Shown here piece by piece: positions 14,090 to 25,384 of a stretch of 64,000 bases of DNA (positions are counted from its first letter, which is position 1; each line of letters opens with the position of its first letter). The notes under the pieces were generated by a model. That model made no database searches. It was not told where the DNA came from and was given only the letters and a program-made list of their open reading frames with translations. This DNA is from Pardosa pseudoannulata. Lineage: Eukaryota; Arthropoda; Arachnida; Araneae; Lycosidae. The position numbers and the translations under genes are program-made. The DNA is taken from the NCBI GenBank assembly GCA_032207245.1, contig CM063504.1, positions 18,736,907-18,800,906 on the forward strand, given 5' to 3'.

Positions 14090-14420
14090 TAAATAAAAAT
14101 AATCTTTTGAAATTGTAGCGTATACCTAACTTGACTTTCTCAAACCAAAAAGTCATTTAATATTTTTGGCCAAACTCTGTCAATTCAAAGGTTTCTTTAT
14201 CCTTAACATTCTAATTAATATGCAAAAATGTATCTTCAAGAAAAAAAATAGTTGCCATGACTTTTGCCCCAACCCTCGTAATTAAAAATAATCTTTTGAA
14301 ATTGTAGCGTATACCTAACTTGGTTTTCTCAAAATAAAGAGTCATTTAATATTTTTGGCCAAAGTCTGTCATTTCAAAGGTTCCTTGTATTCTTAACATC
14401 GTGATTAATATGCAAAAATG
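14041..14420. repeat. Tandem duplication of about 190 bp containing a mariner right end
   Basis: Two copies, 14041-14230 and 14231-14420, each begin with ATCTTCAAGAAAAAAA and end with TATGCAAAAATG. Each contains the mariner right inverted repeat plus about 140 bp of flanking DNA, so the duplication happened after the transposon inserted. Copies differ at scattered positions and small indels. Confidence 0.9.
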
Positions 14421-15519
14421 TGAGAGTTTTGAGCAAAAAAATATCAGAGAAATTTTTACATCCACAATACACATTCTTCCACAAGCATAACTGTAATATC
14501 TTTGCATTATACCTCATTTACAATCCAAATGTAAATTATTTCTATTTAAACCATATTGTTAGTTAAAAACATAAAAGATGCCAACATTTTTCATTTATGA
14601 ATTCAAAATTCAATAACATAATGGTAATGGTTAAAATATTCAATCAATAAGTCGTAATTATTTAAATAAATGAAATTTGCTGAAATTATAAATAATAGTT
14701 TGTAAAATATTGTACACACAAATTAAAAAATATGAAGTAAGAGAAAATAATTTTTAAAATTTAAACTATAAATGAAAATAACAGGCAGTGTAAATTATTT
14801 TATTTAGTGTAACTGTCATTCCTTTTAAAGTACATCAAATTAAAAATCAAAAATATCTTTTTGGAATCTCTTTTCTGAAACTGTTATATCATATATTGAA
14901 CATAAGATGTTACTTTAACAAATACTCTATTGAAAATTATACTGGGTGAATAGGAAATAACCACTACATATTAGAAGTATATATCCCATAAAACTATATT
15001 GAATGATAAAAGGAAAAGAAAACTGAATTTGATTAACAATAAATGCTTTGGGTCACGTTTGAATGCACCTGAAAAAGATTTTTCGAAAGTTCGCTTTCAG
15101 TTTTTTATTTATTTACGTTTACTTGATTTTTTTTTATCTGTGTTTCATTTCTACCTTCCTTTATAAGTATTAAACAGTTGATCACATAACCACAAATTGC
15201 CTCCCATCTAAAAAGAGAATTTTCTTTTGAAGATATAAGAAAATTTTCTCTTTTCAGTAGCACGTTGATTCCCATAGGAAGAACGTTTTCTTTGCAATAC
15301 ATGGTTCTATAAGACATTTCATAAATAGTAAATAATAAGACATAAAATAAATAATAATATGAAGCTTATAATAATAAATAAATAGATAATAAAGCTTAAA
15401 ATAAAAAAGACTGAATAATAATAAACGTATTAAAGTTATAATAGGTGAATAAACTGATAGTTAAAATCATGAAAATATTATTAAAAAATAGTATTATATA
15501 TAGTATTTTGGTTTGGCAT
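14421..15519. other. AT-rich non-coding stretch, no gene seen
   Basis: Very AT-rich; 15310-15480 is dominated by AATAATAAATA-type simple sequence. No coding or element boundary recognised. Confidence 0.5.
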
Positions 15520-15955
15520 AAGAACAGTGTACCCTCGCCAAATTGGCGATAAAGCTCTAGTCATGATAACCTAAAAGTTTTCTCCTGATCTTGCAGAGTC
15601 CAAAGAATTCGAGTCTATATTTTAATATTTATATTATTTTGGTATCCGGCTACATATATGCAACCATTTTGTTACATATTAAAGGCGCCAAACTCTTATT
15701 TGTTATTAAATGTTTTAACTGAGATTTATTGGCTAAAAGTATGTTAAACAATGGCGATTTTACCGAAAATCCAAGTGCGTTAGACTCGTATTCAACCATT
15801 TCCATTTAAATGTGGTTTCTTACTGGTTTGCGTTTCAGTTCCATTACTTTTGGTAGTCAAAACCACAAATGAAATAAGTCAATGAATTCGTATTTTGTAA
15901 ACATCGCCAGTAATTTCGCCACATTCGCCAGGGGGAGTATTTTAAATAGAAGTTA
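15520..15955 (+). mobile_element. Non-autonomous Merlin-like element, diverged copy
   Basis: Left end with ACCCTCGCCAAATTGGCGAT and right end with TTCGCCACATTCGCCAGGGG match the termini at 12568 and 59688; the left subterminal block TTTCTCCTGATCTTGCAGAG aligns with the equivalent block in those copies. About 435 bp, no transposase remains. More diverged than the 12568 copy. Confidence 0.65.
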
Positions 15956-16470
15956 TTTCTTTACCTGTTTTCCGCAAAAAAACGTCGTTTGTTGCCACTT
16001 CTTTTTTTCTTTTTGCATAATTTTGAATCCCTAACTATTCATAAATTACAGAAAGAAAATTCTAAATATGAATTAAAAAATCTCCAAATTCTTTTTCTTG
16101 TATTATACGAAAGAACCATATACAAAAATGTTTAATGTAAAAATTTTAATCTTGATAAACTGCATAACAATTTTAGCTAAAACCTATTTTTAGATCTATA
16201 CGCATCGGCATTTTTAAATGTATAGTAAGATCCTCTGTATGAGAAATTTTGTATTTTCGGTTTGATTATTTTTTTTAAAGAACAACCTATCTTTATTACA
16301 CCTATTATATTTGCATAGACAATTGCAAGTTCATTGCACATCCTGTTGACATTAAAATTCATGATATGCAGAAAAACAACACGTGATATCAACGTTTCAT
16401 TTGATTTCTAACTGTTCATTGGTAGAGACGTGTAGGTTTGATTTAAGATAAGCAGTAAAATATTATCATA
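15956..16470. other. AT-rich non-coding stretch
   Basis: No gene, exon or repeat recognised. Confidence 0.4.
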
Positions 16471-16474
16471 TTAC

Positions 16475-17490
16475 TAGCATATAGCCGTACACTATGAGGC
16501 AGGTAAAAAAAATTATTTGTTATTTGGCTGAGAATTATCAGGTACACTCTCAATAATTTATTTATCTTCATACTCCTCTGAAGTCTCCCAATATTGTAAA
16601 TGCAGTTTAGGATCATGTTGAATTCATTTAGAAAGAAAATTCAAAGTTTTCTTAGCCACATCGAAATTATCGTTAAGTTCTTCAGTTTTTTTGCCACAGT
16701 AATTAATGGAAGTAAAGGAATGAAACTATCACCCCGGTGGGCATGAGCCTGGATTACATGGGCCGAGCCCTCAAATCCAAAGAGTTCTTTCAATAAACAC
16801 AAAAATGAGGCAAAAAAATTAACATCTAAAAGGTGAAAGGACACATAAAAATAGACGAAAAAAAGTTTAAGGATAGAAAACATGAAATTTTTATGTGGCC
16901 AGGGACATCCGTACAAAATACGTGACTTTAATAAAATAAAAATAATAAAAATCATAAAAAGTTGAAAAAATAGTAAAAATTTATTTTAAAAATAATAAAA
17001 CAATTTTAGGAATAAGAAATTAAAAAAGCAGAAAATATTAAATTAATCAGACATTTAGAAAAATTTGGCAGCGTCGAGGACAGAACCATCAACACTAACA
17101 GTACGACAACCAAAGGAGCAGACACTCTACTGAGCGTTCCATGGCTGCATATGGGGAAAGAACTAAATAGAGTATATGAGGGTCGCGTACGTGATAGAAT
17201 AGACAGCAGAGGCTTTAATATTGACAGTGATTATTTGGTGGTATATAAGAATGATATTCAAAATGATAAATTTAATCTCCTGCTCTTAACAGGGGAGAAT
17301 AAGGCTTGAAATAATACCATTAAACGTTCAAAAAGTGGTGATGGGGTGGATTTTGAACTAGCTGTGAATTTTGCTAACCCTAAGACACAAAAAATTCCAA
17401 ATCATAATGAATTCCTGTATCCATTCCAGGTACAACCACTTCATAAATTCACGGACAGACAACTTAGGCTATTATTATATAGGGGATAAT
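16475..17490 (+). mobile_element. Interspersed repeat R2, copy split by R3
   Basis: The left part (16475-16734) and right part (about 17100-17490) match the uninterrupted copies at 34077-34730 and 52228-53035. Shared blocks include ACTAGCATAT at the start, CCACAGTAATTAATGGAAGT, ATCCATTCCAGGT, and AGGCTATTATTATATAGGG at the end. The middle, 16735-17100, is a different repeat (R3). Family unclassified: no terminal inverted repeat or coding domain is recognised. Confidence 0.75.
16735..17100 (-). mobile_element. Interspersed repeat R3 inserted in R2
   Basis: Read on the minus strand it matches 61535-61940 on the plus strand: GTTCTGTCC, then TTTTGTACGGATGTC, CATTTTTGTG and GGGCTCGGCCCAT in the same order. 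Removing it restores an R2 of about 640 bp, close to the intact copy at 34077. ATCA occurs at both junctions and may be a target duplication. The minus-strand open frame crossing it is not conserved in the second copy, so it is not coding. Confidence 0.6.
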
Positions 17491-18089
17491 TCTCCATGAA
17501 CATATAGCATTTCAAAATGGGTGTTTAGAACCACTTTCATTGATACAAATGTTATTATATTGTATGATACACATATTCTCAGCATTTTAAATTATAAACG
17601 TTAAAATAAAATATTCTTTGGGGGAATTTATAAGTTATAATTGTATAGATAAAAAAAGCACTGTATTTACGTCTGACGCTATGACATTTAGTATTTATAA
17701 AAAGAAGTATGTTTACATGTGATACTAGTAACATTATCTCATTTACTATTGTGACTTTGTACATTTGTGACTTTGTCACGCTTACGAATTTCTTCTATGA
17801 ATAAGTTAGACAATAACATAGTTCTGGTTCAAGCTGAATCATATCTATGATTGTTTAGCTGATTGGACTGTTGAGTATCCAGACAAAAGACCCAAACTGC
17901 CAAAGAGAAGTTATCCGGAAGTTATTTATATGTATATATTATACTGGTACAATATATAGAAGCGAGGTTTGAGGAACATAAAACACTTACGCCAAGGGCT
18001 ACATGCGGCTCGAAAGTCTCTGCCTTTCGACCTCTATCGTAACTCCTGGGTTAAAGGCCTATCAATAAAAAGGACCGATAATACTTCAG
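17491..18089. other. Non-coding stretch, no gene seen
   Basis: No coding, repeat or RNA signal that I can support. Confidence 0.4.
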
Positions 18090-18545
18090 AATAGGATGCC
18101 CTTGGGCAAATTTGGCAGAATTATGGGTGATTTTTACTAAAACACAAATGTATTTCATCCAAACATTGTATTCTTTGGTTTTTATTTTCTTGGTTACTTT
18201 AAATGATCTAGTGTGTCTTTGTAATAGAATTATATACTCTTACTTAATTAACTAAAAGCATTTAAAAACAGAGCATTTATATTTACAGGCAATTAATCTC
18301 CCTCAACAGTTTACAAAGTCAGCAGCTCCAAATTATTGAAAATTAGCCAGAGTGCACCTTTAATGGTTCACTATATATATTTTTTAAAGCATAATGCGCA
18401 TTTAATATATAAGAAAAGGGTTGCACAAGGAGATCTGGATGCCAATATAATATAAACTAAAATATACTTAGTTGTTCGGACATTCCGAGATCAGGAGAAA
18501 ATGTTAGGTTATCATGCTTAGAACTTTATCGATTAGAACTTTATA
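18090..18545 (-). mobile_element. Non-autonomous Merlin-like element, reverse orientation
   Basis: Starts with GCCCTTGGGCAAATTTGGC (the right terminus of the family) and ends with GATCAGGAGAAAATGTTAGG, the reverse complement of the left subterminal block. Internal AATTATATACTCTTACTT is also the reverse complement of the parent. The outermost inverted repeat at the high-coordinate end is missing or diverged. Confidence 0.65.
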
Positions 18546-18609
18546 TTCAGCAGAAATGATTCGGATATTAAATGATTAATAGGATTCTATGGTAAACGAA
18601 CTATATATT

Positions 18610-19004
<395 letters not shown>

Positions 19005-19082
<78 letters not shown>
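19005..19082. repeat. (TA)n microsatellite at the SINE 3' end
   Basis: About 76 bp of TA starting directly from the SINE tail. Confidence 0.95.
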
Positions 19083-19086
<4 letters not shown>

Positions 19087-19284
19087 GCATTAACTTAGTA
19101 ACTAATGTATAGTGTATTAACTTGATAAGTTTTGTTCGACTGATTAGAAAGACTTCTATAAGATTCTGTGTTGCCGAAGAACTAATTCTACTAAATTTAC
19201 TGGTTTATGAAAATTACGGTTCAATGCCAAAGTTCGCGTGAATAGTGGAATACTTGAATTCGAACTCATATGATCTCTATCTGC

Positions 19285-19432
19285 AGAGTATTTTGGCCGA
19301 ACGATGGCCGAATGGTAGAAAGCTCGAATCCCGATGCCGGCATGGATCTTCGTAGCCGTTAAATCGGCTCTAAGCAGAGGTCTCGGTCTCATTAAACAGT
19401 AGACCGTAGCGCTCGAAACAAAAACCAAACCT
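19285..19432 (+). mobile_element. tRNA-derived SINE, family A, partial
   Basis: GATGGCCGAATGGTAGAAAG (A box), a degenerate B box, then GGCATGGATCTTCGTAGCCG, ATCGGCTCTAAGCAG, GGTCTCATTA, GTAGACCGTAGCGCTC and the tail CAAAAACCAAACC. This is the most abundant repeat in the window; full-length copies are about 175 bp. This one has internal deletions. Confidence 0.8.
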
Positions 19433-20610
19433 GCATGTCAGCTTCGTAGTTATTTGGCTCCAATAGGTATGGAATATTTAACCATGAACTCTGTTTCGTA
19501 ATTTAAATTCTTCTATGAATGGGCATGCATCAATCAACCTAAGACATCCCACATTCTTTTTAGATCAATCCTCTACACATTTTATGCAAGAAAAGACTTT
19601 CATATTTACACTGTTTCGTGTCAATGATTTCAAACAGGACTTACAGAACTATGAACAACAATAACAAAAAAAAGAGAGCTGCAATATCTTACTTGATATG
19701 CCGTGTTTGGTCTGTATAAAATGTCAGTCCGTGGAGGTTAACCTTTCAGTTACATCCATTCGTGGTAAAGAAAAACTTCCCAATCGTTCGAGTGTAAAAA
19801 AAGAAAAAGTCTGTCGTATGATGAATAAGTTTAAGTATGTCTCATGAACGCTGGAAAGTGTTCAAGAAGTGGAAAAATATTTTTCATCTAAGTTTCCGAT
19901 GCAAATATCACTTCACACTGGGAGGTCGCTATCAATCACGATCTATGATCGCAGTTATTCCATATATCATAAAAGACACTGTTGCTGTGCTATGATAATC
20001 TTGGTGGCATCTCTGGGAGAAATAAAATGACTGTAATCATCTAAAAGCGTCGGTTTTTACTATGCATTAGTCATTTTATTTAGAAATTAGAAATGTAGTG
20101 CAATAAAACATCTAGGCGGGACGAGAAATTATTTATTTCTTCAAGTTTGATAAGAATGAATTATTTAAACCTTGCTTAATGGGTACTAAATGAAAAATGA
20201 TCAATCATGATAATTGCAGAGGTTCTTACATTAGTATCACACTTCTAGGAATGAAATACTCTGTGTGGTTTCCCCTTGGGGTATTCTGGAATTTTAAGAA
20301 GTTAAAGTAGTTACTAAGTACTTCATAGAAAGAAAAGACCAAGCATGAACTTTGATAGGACGAATTAACCAAAGTTGCCTATCTATCAATCCATAGTTAC
20401 AGGGAAATAATATTTATTTCCTCATTAAATATTGACAGTTTATGCAGAAAACCGTCTGACAGAATTTATTTGGAAAAGAAGCCGACAATTTATAAAATTT
20501 CATTCGTTTCGAGTGTTGTTGCAGTTGCACGAACAATGAACATCAATCTGTCTGTTTTTGCTTTATTTCTCATTATTTTCTCATTATTTTCCCATATGAA
20601 ACTTAATATG
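19433..20610. other. Non-coding stretch with a possible conserved island
   Basis: About 19690-20045 is complex, non-repetitive sequence with words such as ATGCAAATATCACTTCAC and ATCACGATCTATGATCGC. No coding frame. The remainder is ordinary AT-rich DNA. Confidence 0.35.
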
Positions 20611-20614
20611 GGGG

Positions 20615-20795
20615 TTTTATTTAAGAAGACGCATCAACTTTAACCCTTCAAAAATTCGATGATTGAGTTTATATTTTTAAAATCTCCATTTTGGAATCGT
20701 TTAATATATACCAAAATTAAATATTCGAATTAGAACCTGTAAAATTATATAAACTTTGTATTTTATATCATAGATTATAAGGAAACTGTAAAAAC
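20615..20795. repeat. Interspersed repeat R5
   Basis: Matches 43765-43960: TATTTAAGAAGAC, TTTAAACTTTCAAA-like, ACCTGTAAAATTATATAAACT-like, then ATAAGGAAACTGTAAAAAC. Old, diverged pair; family unknown. Confidence 0.5.
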
Positions 20796-20930
20796 ATTTT
20801 TTTTAACTCAGCTGGCAATACAGGCACTATATTCCTTTATGTCAATACGAGACTGTGAAACTTTTACCCATTTAGCAGTACACGGAGAGCACGTGCAACG
20901 TAGTTTTACCGTAGTATTCTATAACGTACC

Positions 20931-21106
20931 AAACAATGGCCGAAAGTTTAAAGCACTGATCTTCAGTATCGGAGTTCATGAGTTCGAATTCTAATGTGGC
21001 ATGGGTGTCGTAACAGTTCGAAATCGGCTTTCAGCTGTAGGTCCCGGTACCATTAGCTCTCGAGTTGCAAAAAAGTAGATAGTAAATCTCCAAACCAAAC
21101 CAAACC
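20931..21106 (+). mobile_element. tRNA-derived SINE, family A, in tandem monomer 1
   Basis: AATGGCCGAAAGTTTAAAGC (A box), GAGTTCGAATTC (B box), GTCCCGGTACCATTAG, and the tail AAACCAAACCAAACC. Amplified with the surrounding monomer rather than inserted independently. Confidence 0.85.
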
Positions 21107-21290
21107 TTTTAGAGTTGTCATACATTTTTTATCTTTCTTTGTTTGGAAAATATTTTTTTAATGCAAATGCTAATAGAGCCACTATATGCCTTCATGCCAA
21201 TACGAGGCTGCAAAACTGTTACCCATTTAGCACTACCCGGAGAACACATGCACCGTAGTTTTACCGTAATCTTCTCCATTCAGCGTACCA

Positions 21291-21466
21291 AACAATGGCC
21301 TAGTGGTTAAAGCGCTGATCTTCTGTACCGGAGTTCGTGAGTTCGAATTCGAATGTGGCATGGGTATCGCAGCCGTTCAAAACCGGCTTTAAGAGGTCGG
21401 TCTTGGTCTCATTAGCCCTAGTGTTGCAAAAAAGTAGACAGTAATGCTCCAAACCAAACCAAACCA
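21291..21466 (+). mobile_element. tRNA-derived SINE, family A, in tandem monomer 2
   Basis: AATGGCCTAGTGGTTAAAGC (A box), GAGTTCGAATTC (B box), GCCGTTCAAAACCGGC, tail AAACCAAACCAAACC; same junctions to spacer as the copies on either side. Confidence 0.85.
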
Positions 21467-21649
21467 TTTAGAGTTGTCATGCATTGTTTATCTTTATTTG
21501 TTTGGAAAATATTTTTTTTCAACGCAGCTGGCAATACAGGCACTATATGTCTTTATGTTAATACGAGGCTGCGAAGCTGTTTCTAATATGCACTACCGGA
21601 GAGCACGTGTATTGTAATTTTATAGTAATCTTCTCCTTTTAGAGTACCA

Positions 21650-21826
21650 AACAATGGCCGAATGGTTAAAGCTCTGGTCTTCGGTACCGGTGTTCATGAG
21701 TTCGAATTCTAATGTGGTATAAGTGTCGTAGCCGTTCGAAATCGGTTTTAATCAGTAGGGCCCGGTCTCATTATCCCTCGTGTTGCAAAAAATTAAACAG
21801 TAACGCTTCAAACCAAACCAAACCTT
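21650..21826 (+). mobile_element. tRNA-derived SINE, family A, in tandem monomer 3
   Basis: AATGGCCGAATGGTTAAAGC (A box), GAGTTCGAATTC (B box), GCCGTTCGAAATCGG, tail AAACCAAACCAAACC. Confidence 0.85.
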
Positions 21827-21994
21827 TTAGCATTGTCATACATAGTTTACCTTTCTTTGTTTGGAAAATATATTTTTTAACGTAACTGGCAATACAGCCA
21901 CTGTATGCCTTCACGCCAATACGAGCCTGCGAAGCTGTTACCCATTTGACACCACCAGGCGAGCACGTGCAGCTTAAGGTATGCCACGGCCGTA

Positions 21995-22245
21995 AGTAAC
22001 AGTACCCTCGCTGTGTCCTAGTAATTTAGATGTAGAGACCAAGCAGGAAAAAAAAATCCCAGTCTTGGCGTGCCACTCCCAGAGGTATCACTTCAGAACT
22101 TGGATATTATGACTACGAACATATTTTACGTGCCCCAGTCGCCTTTAACGAGCACGTCAGATCATAGGCCGACTCGAGCCCCAAACCCGCAACCTTGCAG
22201 TTACGAGATCGCTGCCTTTACCGACGGAGCTGCCCCGACACACTA
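21995..22245 (-). mobile_element. tRNA-derived SINE, family C
   Basis: On the minus strand the head reads CAGCTCCGTCGGTAAAGGC (A-box region), CTCGTAACTGCAAGG, and GGGTTTGGGGCTCGAG (diverged B box), as in tRNA-derived SINEs. A diverged copy in the same orientation lies at 34895-35150, sharing GTAATTTAGA, CGACTACGAAC/CGACCACGAAAC-like and CATGCAACC/CGCAACC-like blocks. Confidence 0.55.
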
Positions 22246-22499
22246 TAAAAAGATAAATGCATTTTACTGGCAAAAGTGTTTTTTTCAACTTGTATGTACT
22301 ATAAATAAAAAATTGTTGCATATATTAATTACAAATTTCCACAGTAAATACGGTATAGATCAACGATGAAACTTTATCTACTTTTATATTGTTCGCTGTT
22401 CTTTATTTCATTTTCTATTTATAGTCTTGAAGCTGAATAATATTTTTAAAGTCTTATTATCCTGGTTCATTATTAACTCCAACTGTGACTAATTTTGGT

Positions 22500-22960
22500 C
22501 TCTGTGAAATTTAAACGTTGAGTTTAATTTCCAGAATAGCATCAGAATCAGGGTAATACCTGAAAGTCGTATCACATCCCTGTGTACGGCAACCTCGAAA
22601 GCTTTGCAAGGGACAATTTTTCTGCGTCACGTGACCGGGGATGCGTCCCACTGTATCAGTATTCCAATAACAGTGCCACGCTGATAAGAGAACGTCCACG
22701 AATGATTCTGCTACTCTTGTCCTAATGCAACACAAAAGCACCGGACCGTATCTATCTTCCCCTCGAAAAATAGGAACGGTTGGTAATTTGGGCGTCCCGC
22801 ACAATGACTTACATATCTGGTTGTCGTCCCTCGACTTAGATGTGTTCCAGGACAGGATTGGGAAGATTTACTGCAAATTCGGGGATTTAATGCTTTGTTG
22901 TCTGCTGGAGCTGAATCCATTTTCTTCTCGTGACAGACATGAAAAATGGAGTGAAAGAAC
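22500..22960. other. GC-elevated non-repetitive island
   Basis: About 460 bp with clearly more balanced base use than the surroundings and overlapping open frames on both strands (TGCGTCACGTGACCGG, CACAATGACTTACATATC). This could be an exon with its flanks, a promoter region or a conserved non-coding element. A candidate coding exon on the minus strand is listed separately. Confidence 0.4.
22813..22920 (-). CDS. Possible first coding exon, unknown protein
   Basis: On the minus strand an ATG in good context (AAGAAAATGG) opens 36 codons beginning MDSAPADNKALNPRIC and running to a Tyr codon followed directly by GTAAGTCA, an excellent splice donor, with the exon ending in phase 0. Base composition is less AT-skewed than around it. 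If real, later exons would lie at lower coordinates, possibly beyond a long intron. I do not recognise the peptide, and a 36-residue stretch cannot be assigned a function. The alternative is an untranslated exon or a conserved non-coding element with a chance frame. Confidence 0.2.
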
Positions 22961-23092
22961 TTGTAAAGCGTTTGTCTTTCTTGTAGTAAGAAGTAGCTTT
23001 GTCTATATATACACATTTTTACAATGCCTTTTTTATAATACGATTAAACAAATACATCAACAAAAATATGTTTAAAGGGTTAAATTTACACA

Positions 23093-23096
<4 letters not shown>

Positions 23097-23142
<46 letters not shown>

Positions 23143-23194
23143 GAATATGTATTTATAACTATATATGTATATATTATATATATATTATGTATAT

Positions 23195-23227
<33 letters not shown>

Positions 23228-23255
23228 CATATATACACATATATATATATAATTA
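23097..23255. repeat. (TA)n microsatellite with TATG/TACA variants
   Basis: Two TA-rich blocks (23097-23140 and 23160-23255) separated by about 20 bp. Confidence 0.95.
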
Positions 23256-23574
23256 TTTCCTCTAATCACAATAATCATGTAGCCCCTATTGTTTTTACTT
23301 ACCCGGGCTACTGGGCATGGAGAAGCCTAATCAGCAGTAATAACGAACCGTGCAATCTGGCCACATTGAAGAGAATATCTTAAGTCTAATTAAAACTTTA
23401 TTTTAGAGTCATGAAATTCAATCTAAATTTTCCTCTAGCACCTAAATTTATTATTGTTGAATAAAATAAATTTGCCCCATTACTAAAGACGAACTCAGAT
23501 CATACTACTTTTATACAAGAGTGAAATAAAACTAATTTTATATACTCCAAAATAGTATAATGCATGAATGATGA

Positions 23575-23780
23575 CGAGTGAAGCTCAATAACGAGGGGAA
23601 ATAATAACAATAATAATATTAATAAAAATAATAAAGCTAATATTAAAGATAATGATTATAATACTACTAATAATAACGAGTGAAGCTCAATAACGAGGGG
23701 AAATAATAACAATAATAATATTAATAAAAATAATAAAGCTAATATTAAAGATAATGATTATAATAATAATCATAATAATA
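23575..23780. repeat. 102-bp tandem duplication, nearly identical
   Basis: The block starting CGAGTGAAGCTCAATAACG at 23575 recurs at 23677 and is nearly identical through ATAATGATTATAATA. The near-identity suggests a recent event. Confidence 0.9.
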
Positions 23781-23786
23781 ATAATA

Positions 23787-23975
23787 ACTTTATATTACTG
23801 TAGGTGTCAGAAGTTAAACTACTGTAGTTAAGTATAAAAGCATGTGTTACCGAGTTTCCATGAATGTAAAAGTCATAAAGAAGAATCCAGAGCTGTTACA
23901 GCGTACACAATTTCCACACAAATAGGGAAGAATAGAATATTTATTATCTTAATATTAATAAGAATAATAAAGATA

Positions 23976-24025
<50 letters not shown>

Positions 24026-24041
24026 TAACAATAACAACAAC

Positions 24042-24090
<49 letters not shown>

Positions 24091-24308
24091 GTAATAGTAA
24101 TAATAACTTTATATCATTGTAGATGTCAAAAGTTAAGCTACTGTAGTAAGTATAAAGAAGGCACGTGTTGCCGAGTTTCCATGACTGTAACAGTCCTAAA
24201 GAAGAATCCAAAGCTGATAAAGAAGAGACAACTTACACACAAATAGGGAAGAATAGGATCTTTATTATCCTAATATTAATAAAAATAATAAAGATAATGA
24301 TAATGATG

Positions 24309-24364
<56 letters not shown>

Positions 24365-24525
24365 TTTATATCATCGTAGATGTCAGAAGTTAAGCTACTG
24401 TAGTAAGTATAAAGAAGGTACGTGTTGCCGATTTTCCATGACTGTAAGAGTCATAAAGAAGAATCCAGAGCTGTTACAGAGGAGACAACTTCCACACAAA
24501 TAGGGAAGAATACAATCCTTGTTAT
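23787..24525. repeat. Tandem repeat of about 250-320 bp units linked by (AAT)n
   Basis: A unit starting AACTTTATAT, with GTAGATGTCAGAAGTTAAGC, GAGTTTCCATGA, AAAGAAGAATCCA and CACAAATAGGGAAGAATA, occurs at 23787, 24107 and 24362. Units are joined by AAT-rich runs (23970-24106 and 24290-24361) whose length varies between units. Poly-Asn and poly-Ile frames here are artefacts. Confidence 0.9.
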
Positions 24526-25380
24526 CTTTATATATAAAAGGTCACATTTGTTCGCGTCTGTTAAATATCTCCGTAATTGCTAAGAGATCATTAGGCTCTC
24601 TTTTGAAAATTTAAGCTAGTTATTTTTTAATTAATGGCTTAGAACAACGGTAGTTCAGGCAGCAAAGGAATTGATCCCATGTCCTCTAAGTTCCCAAACG
24701 ATACCTCTGGAGTTGGTAGACCATACCTGGGGATCTATTGCTTGGTCATTGCTTCTAAATTACGAGGACCCACTTTATTTGTGTTATCCCAAGGAGTATT
24801 GTTTATCACCTATATGGTGCTATTGCTGCCATAATAAAATGGCTAACAAATATCTACGTATTGGTTGGGGCAAATATTATAAAAGCAAGTGCTCCTGCAT
24901 TGGAAATAATAATAGTTGATGACAGCGAATTTTCAAGATTGAATTTTTTTTTAATTTTAGACTTCTTCGTGTTTGGATGCGCATCACTCAAAATCTACAA
25001 GTTGTATATAGATTTGTTTTTTAATTCTTCCTTAATAGTTAAAAAATAAAGTAAGGATAGAAAGCTTTGTTAAATGCATCGAAAAATTTTAAGTCGAGGA
25101 CGCTCCTTTGATTAAGACATTTAGAGACTGGGAAAAATATTTTAAGTAATTAAAATGGGAGAGAGGACGTTTTTATGGAAATATTAAAGTTAAATAATTT
25201 TAATATATTACATAAATATGCATTTTTATGTTTACATGTATAAATTTATATATGTAAAGTGAAAGTAAACTAAATTTTTTGTACTAAACATTTTGTACAA
25301 AACCCCAAAGATGGTCCTTTAAGGATAATACTAATAGGGAACTTCCATTATTTGATGGTTCAATCGCGCTGAAGTAAATT
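24526..25380. other. Non-coding stretch, no gene seen
   Basis: An 82-codon open frame near 24671-24919 has no recognisable domain. No repeat partner was found within the window. Confidence 0.4.
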
Positions 25381-25384
25381 TATA

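Larger units (their letters stand above)
20790..21985 (+). repeat. Tandem array of about 359-bp monomers that each contain a SINE
   Basis: Anchor GGCAATACAGG recurs near 20813, 21528 and 21887 (with a diverged form near 21165), and AAACAATGGCC near 20931, 21291 and 21649, giving a period of 357-360 bp and about 3.3 monomers. Each full monomer has about 180 bp of spacer (with AATACGAGGCTG, TACCCATTTAGCACTACC, GAGCACGTGCA) plus one family-A SINE. The last, partial monomer stops before its SINE. Confidence 0.9.

Noticed and set aside
23844..24503. Poly-Asn, poly-Ile and poly-Leu open frames
   Set aside because: Produced by AAT triplet runs between tandem units; no unique domain.
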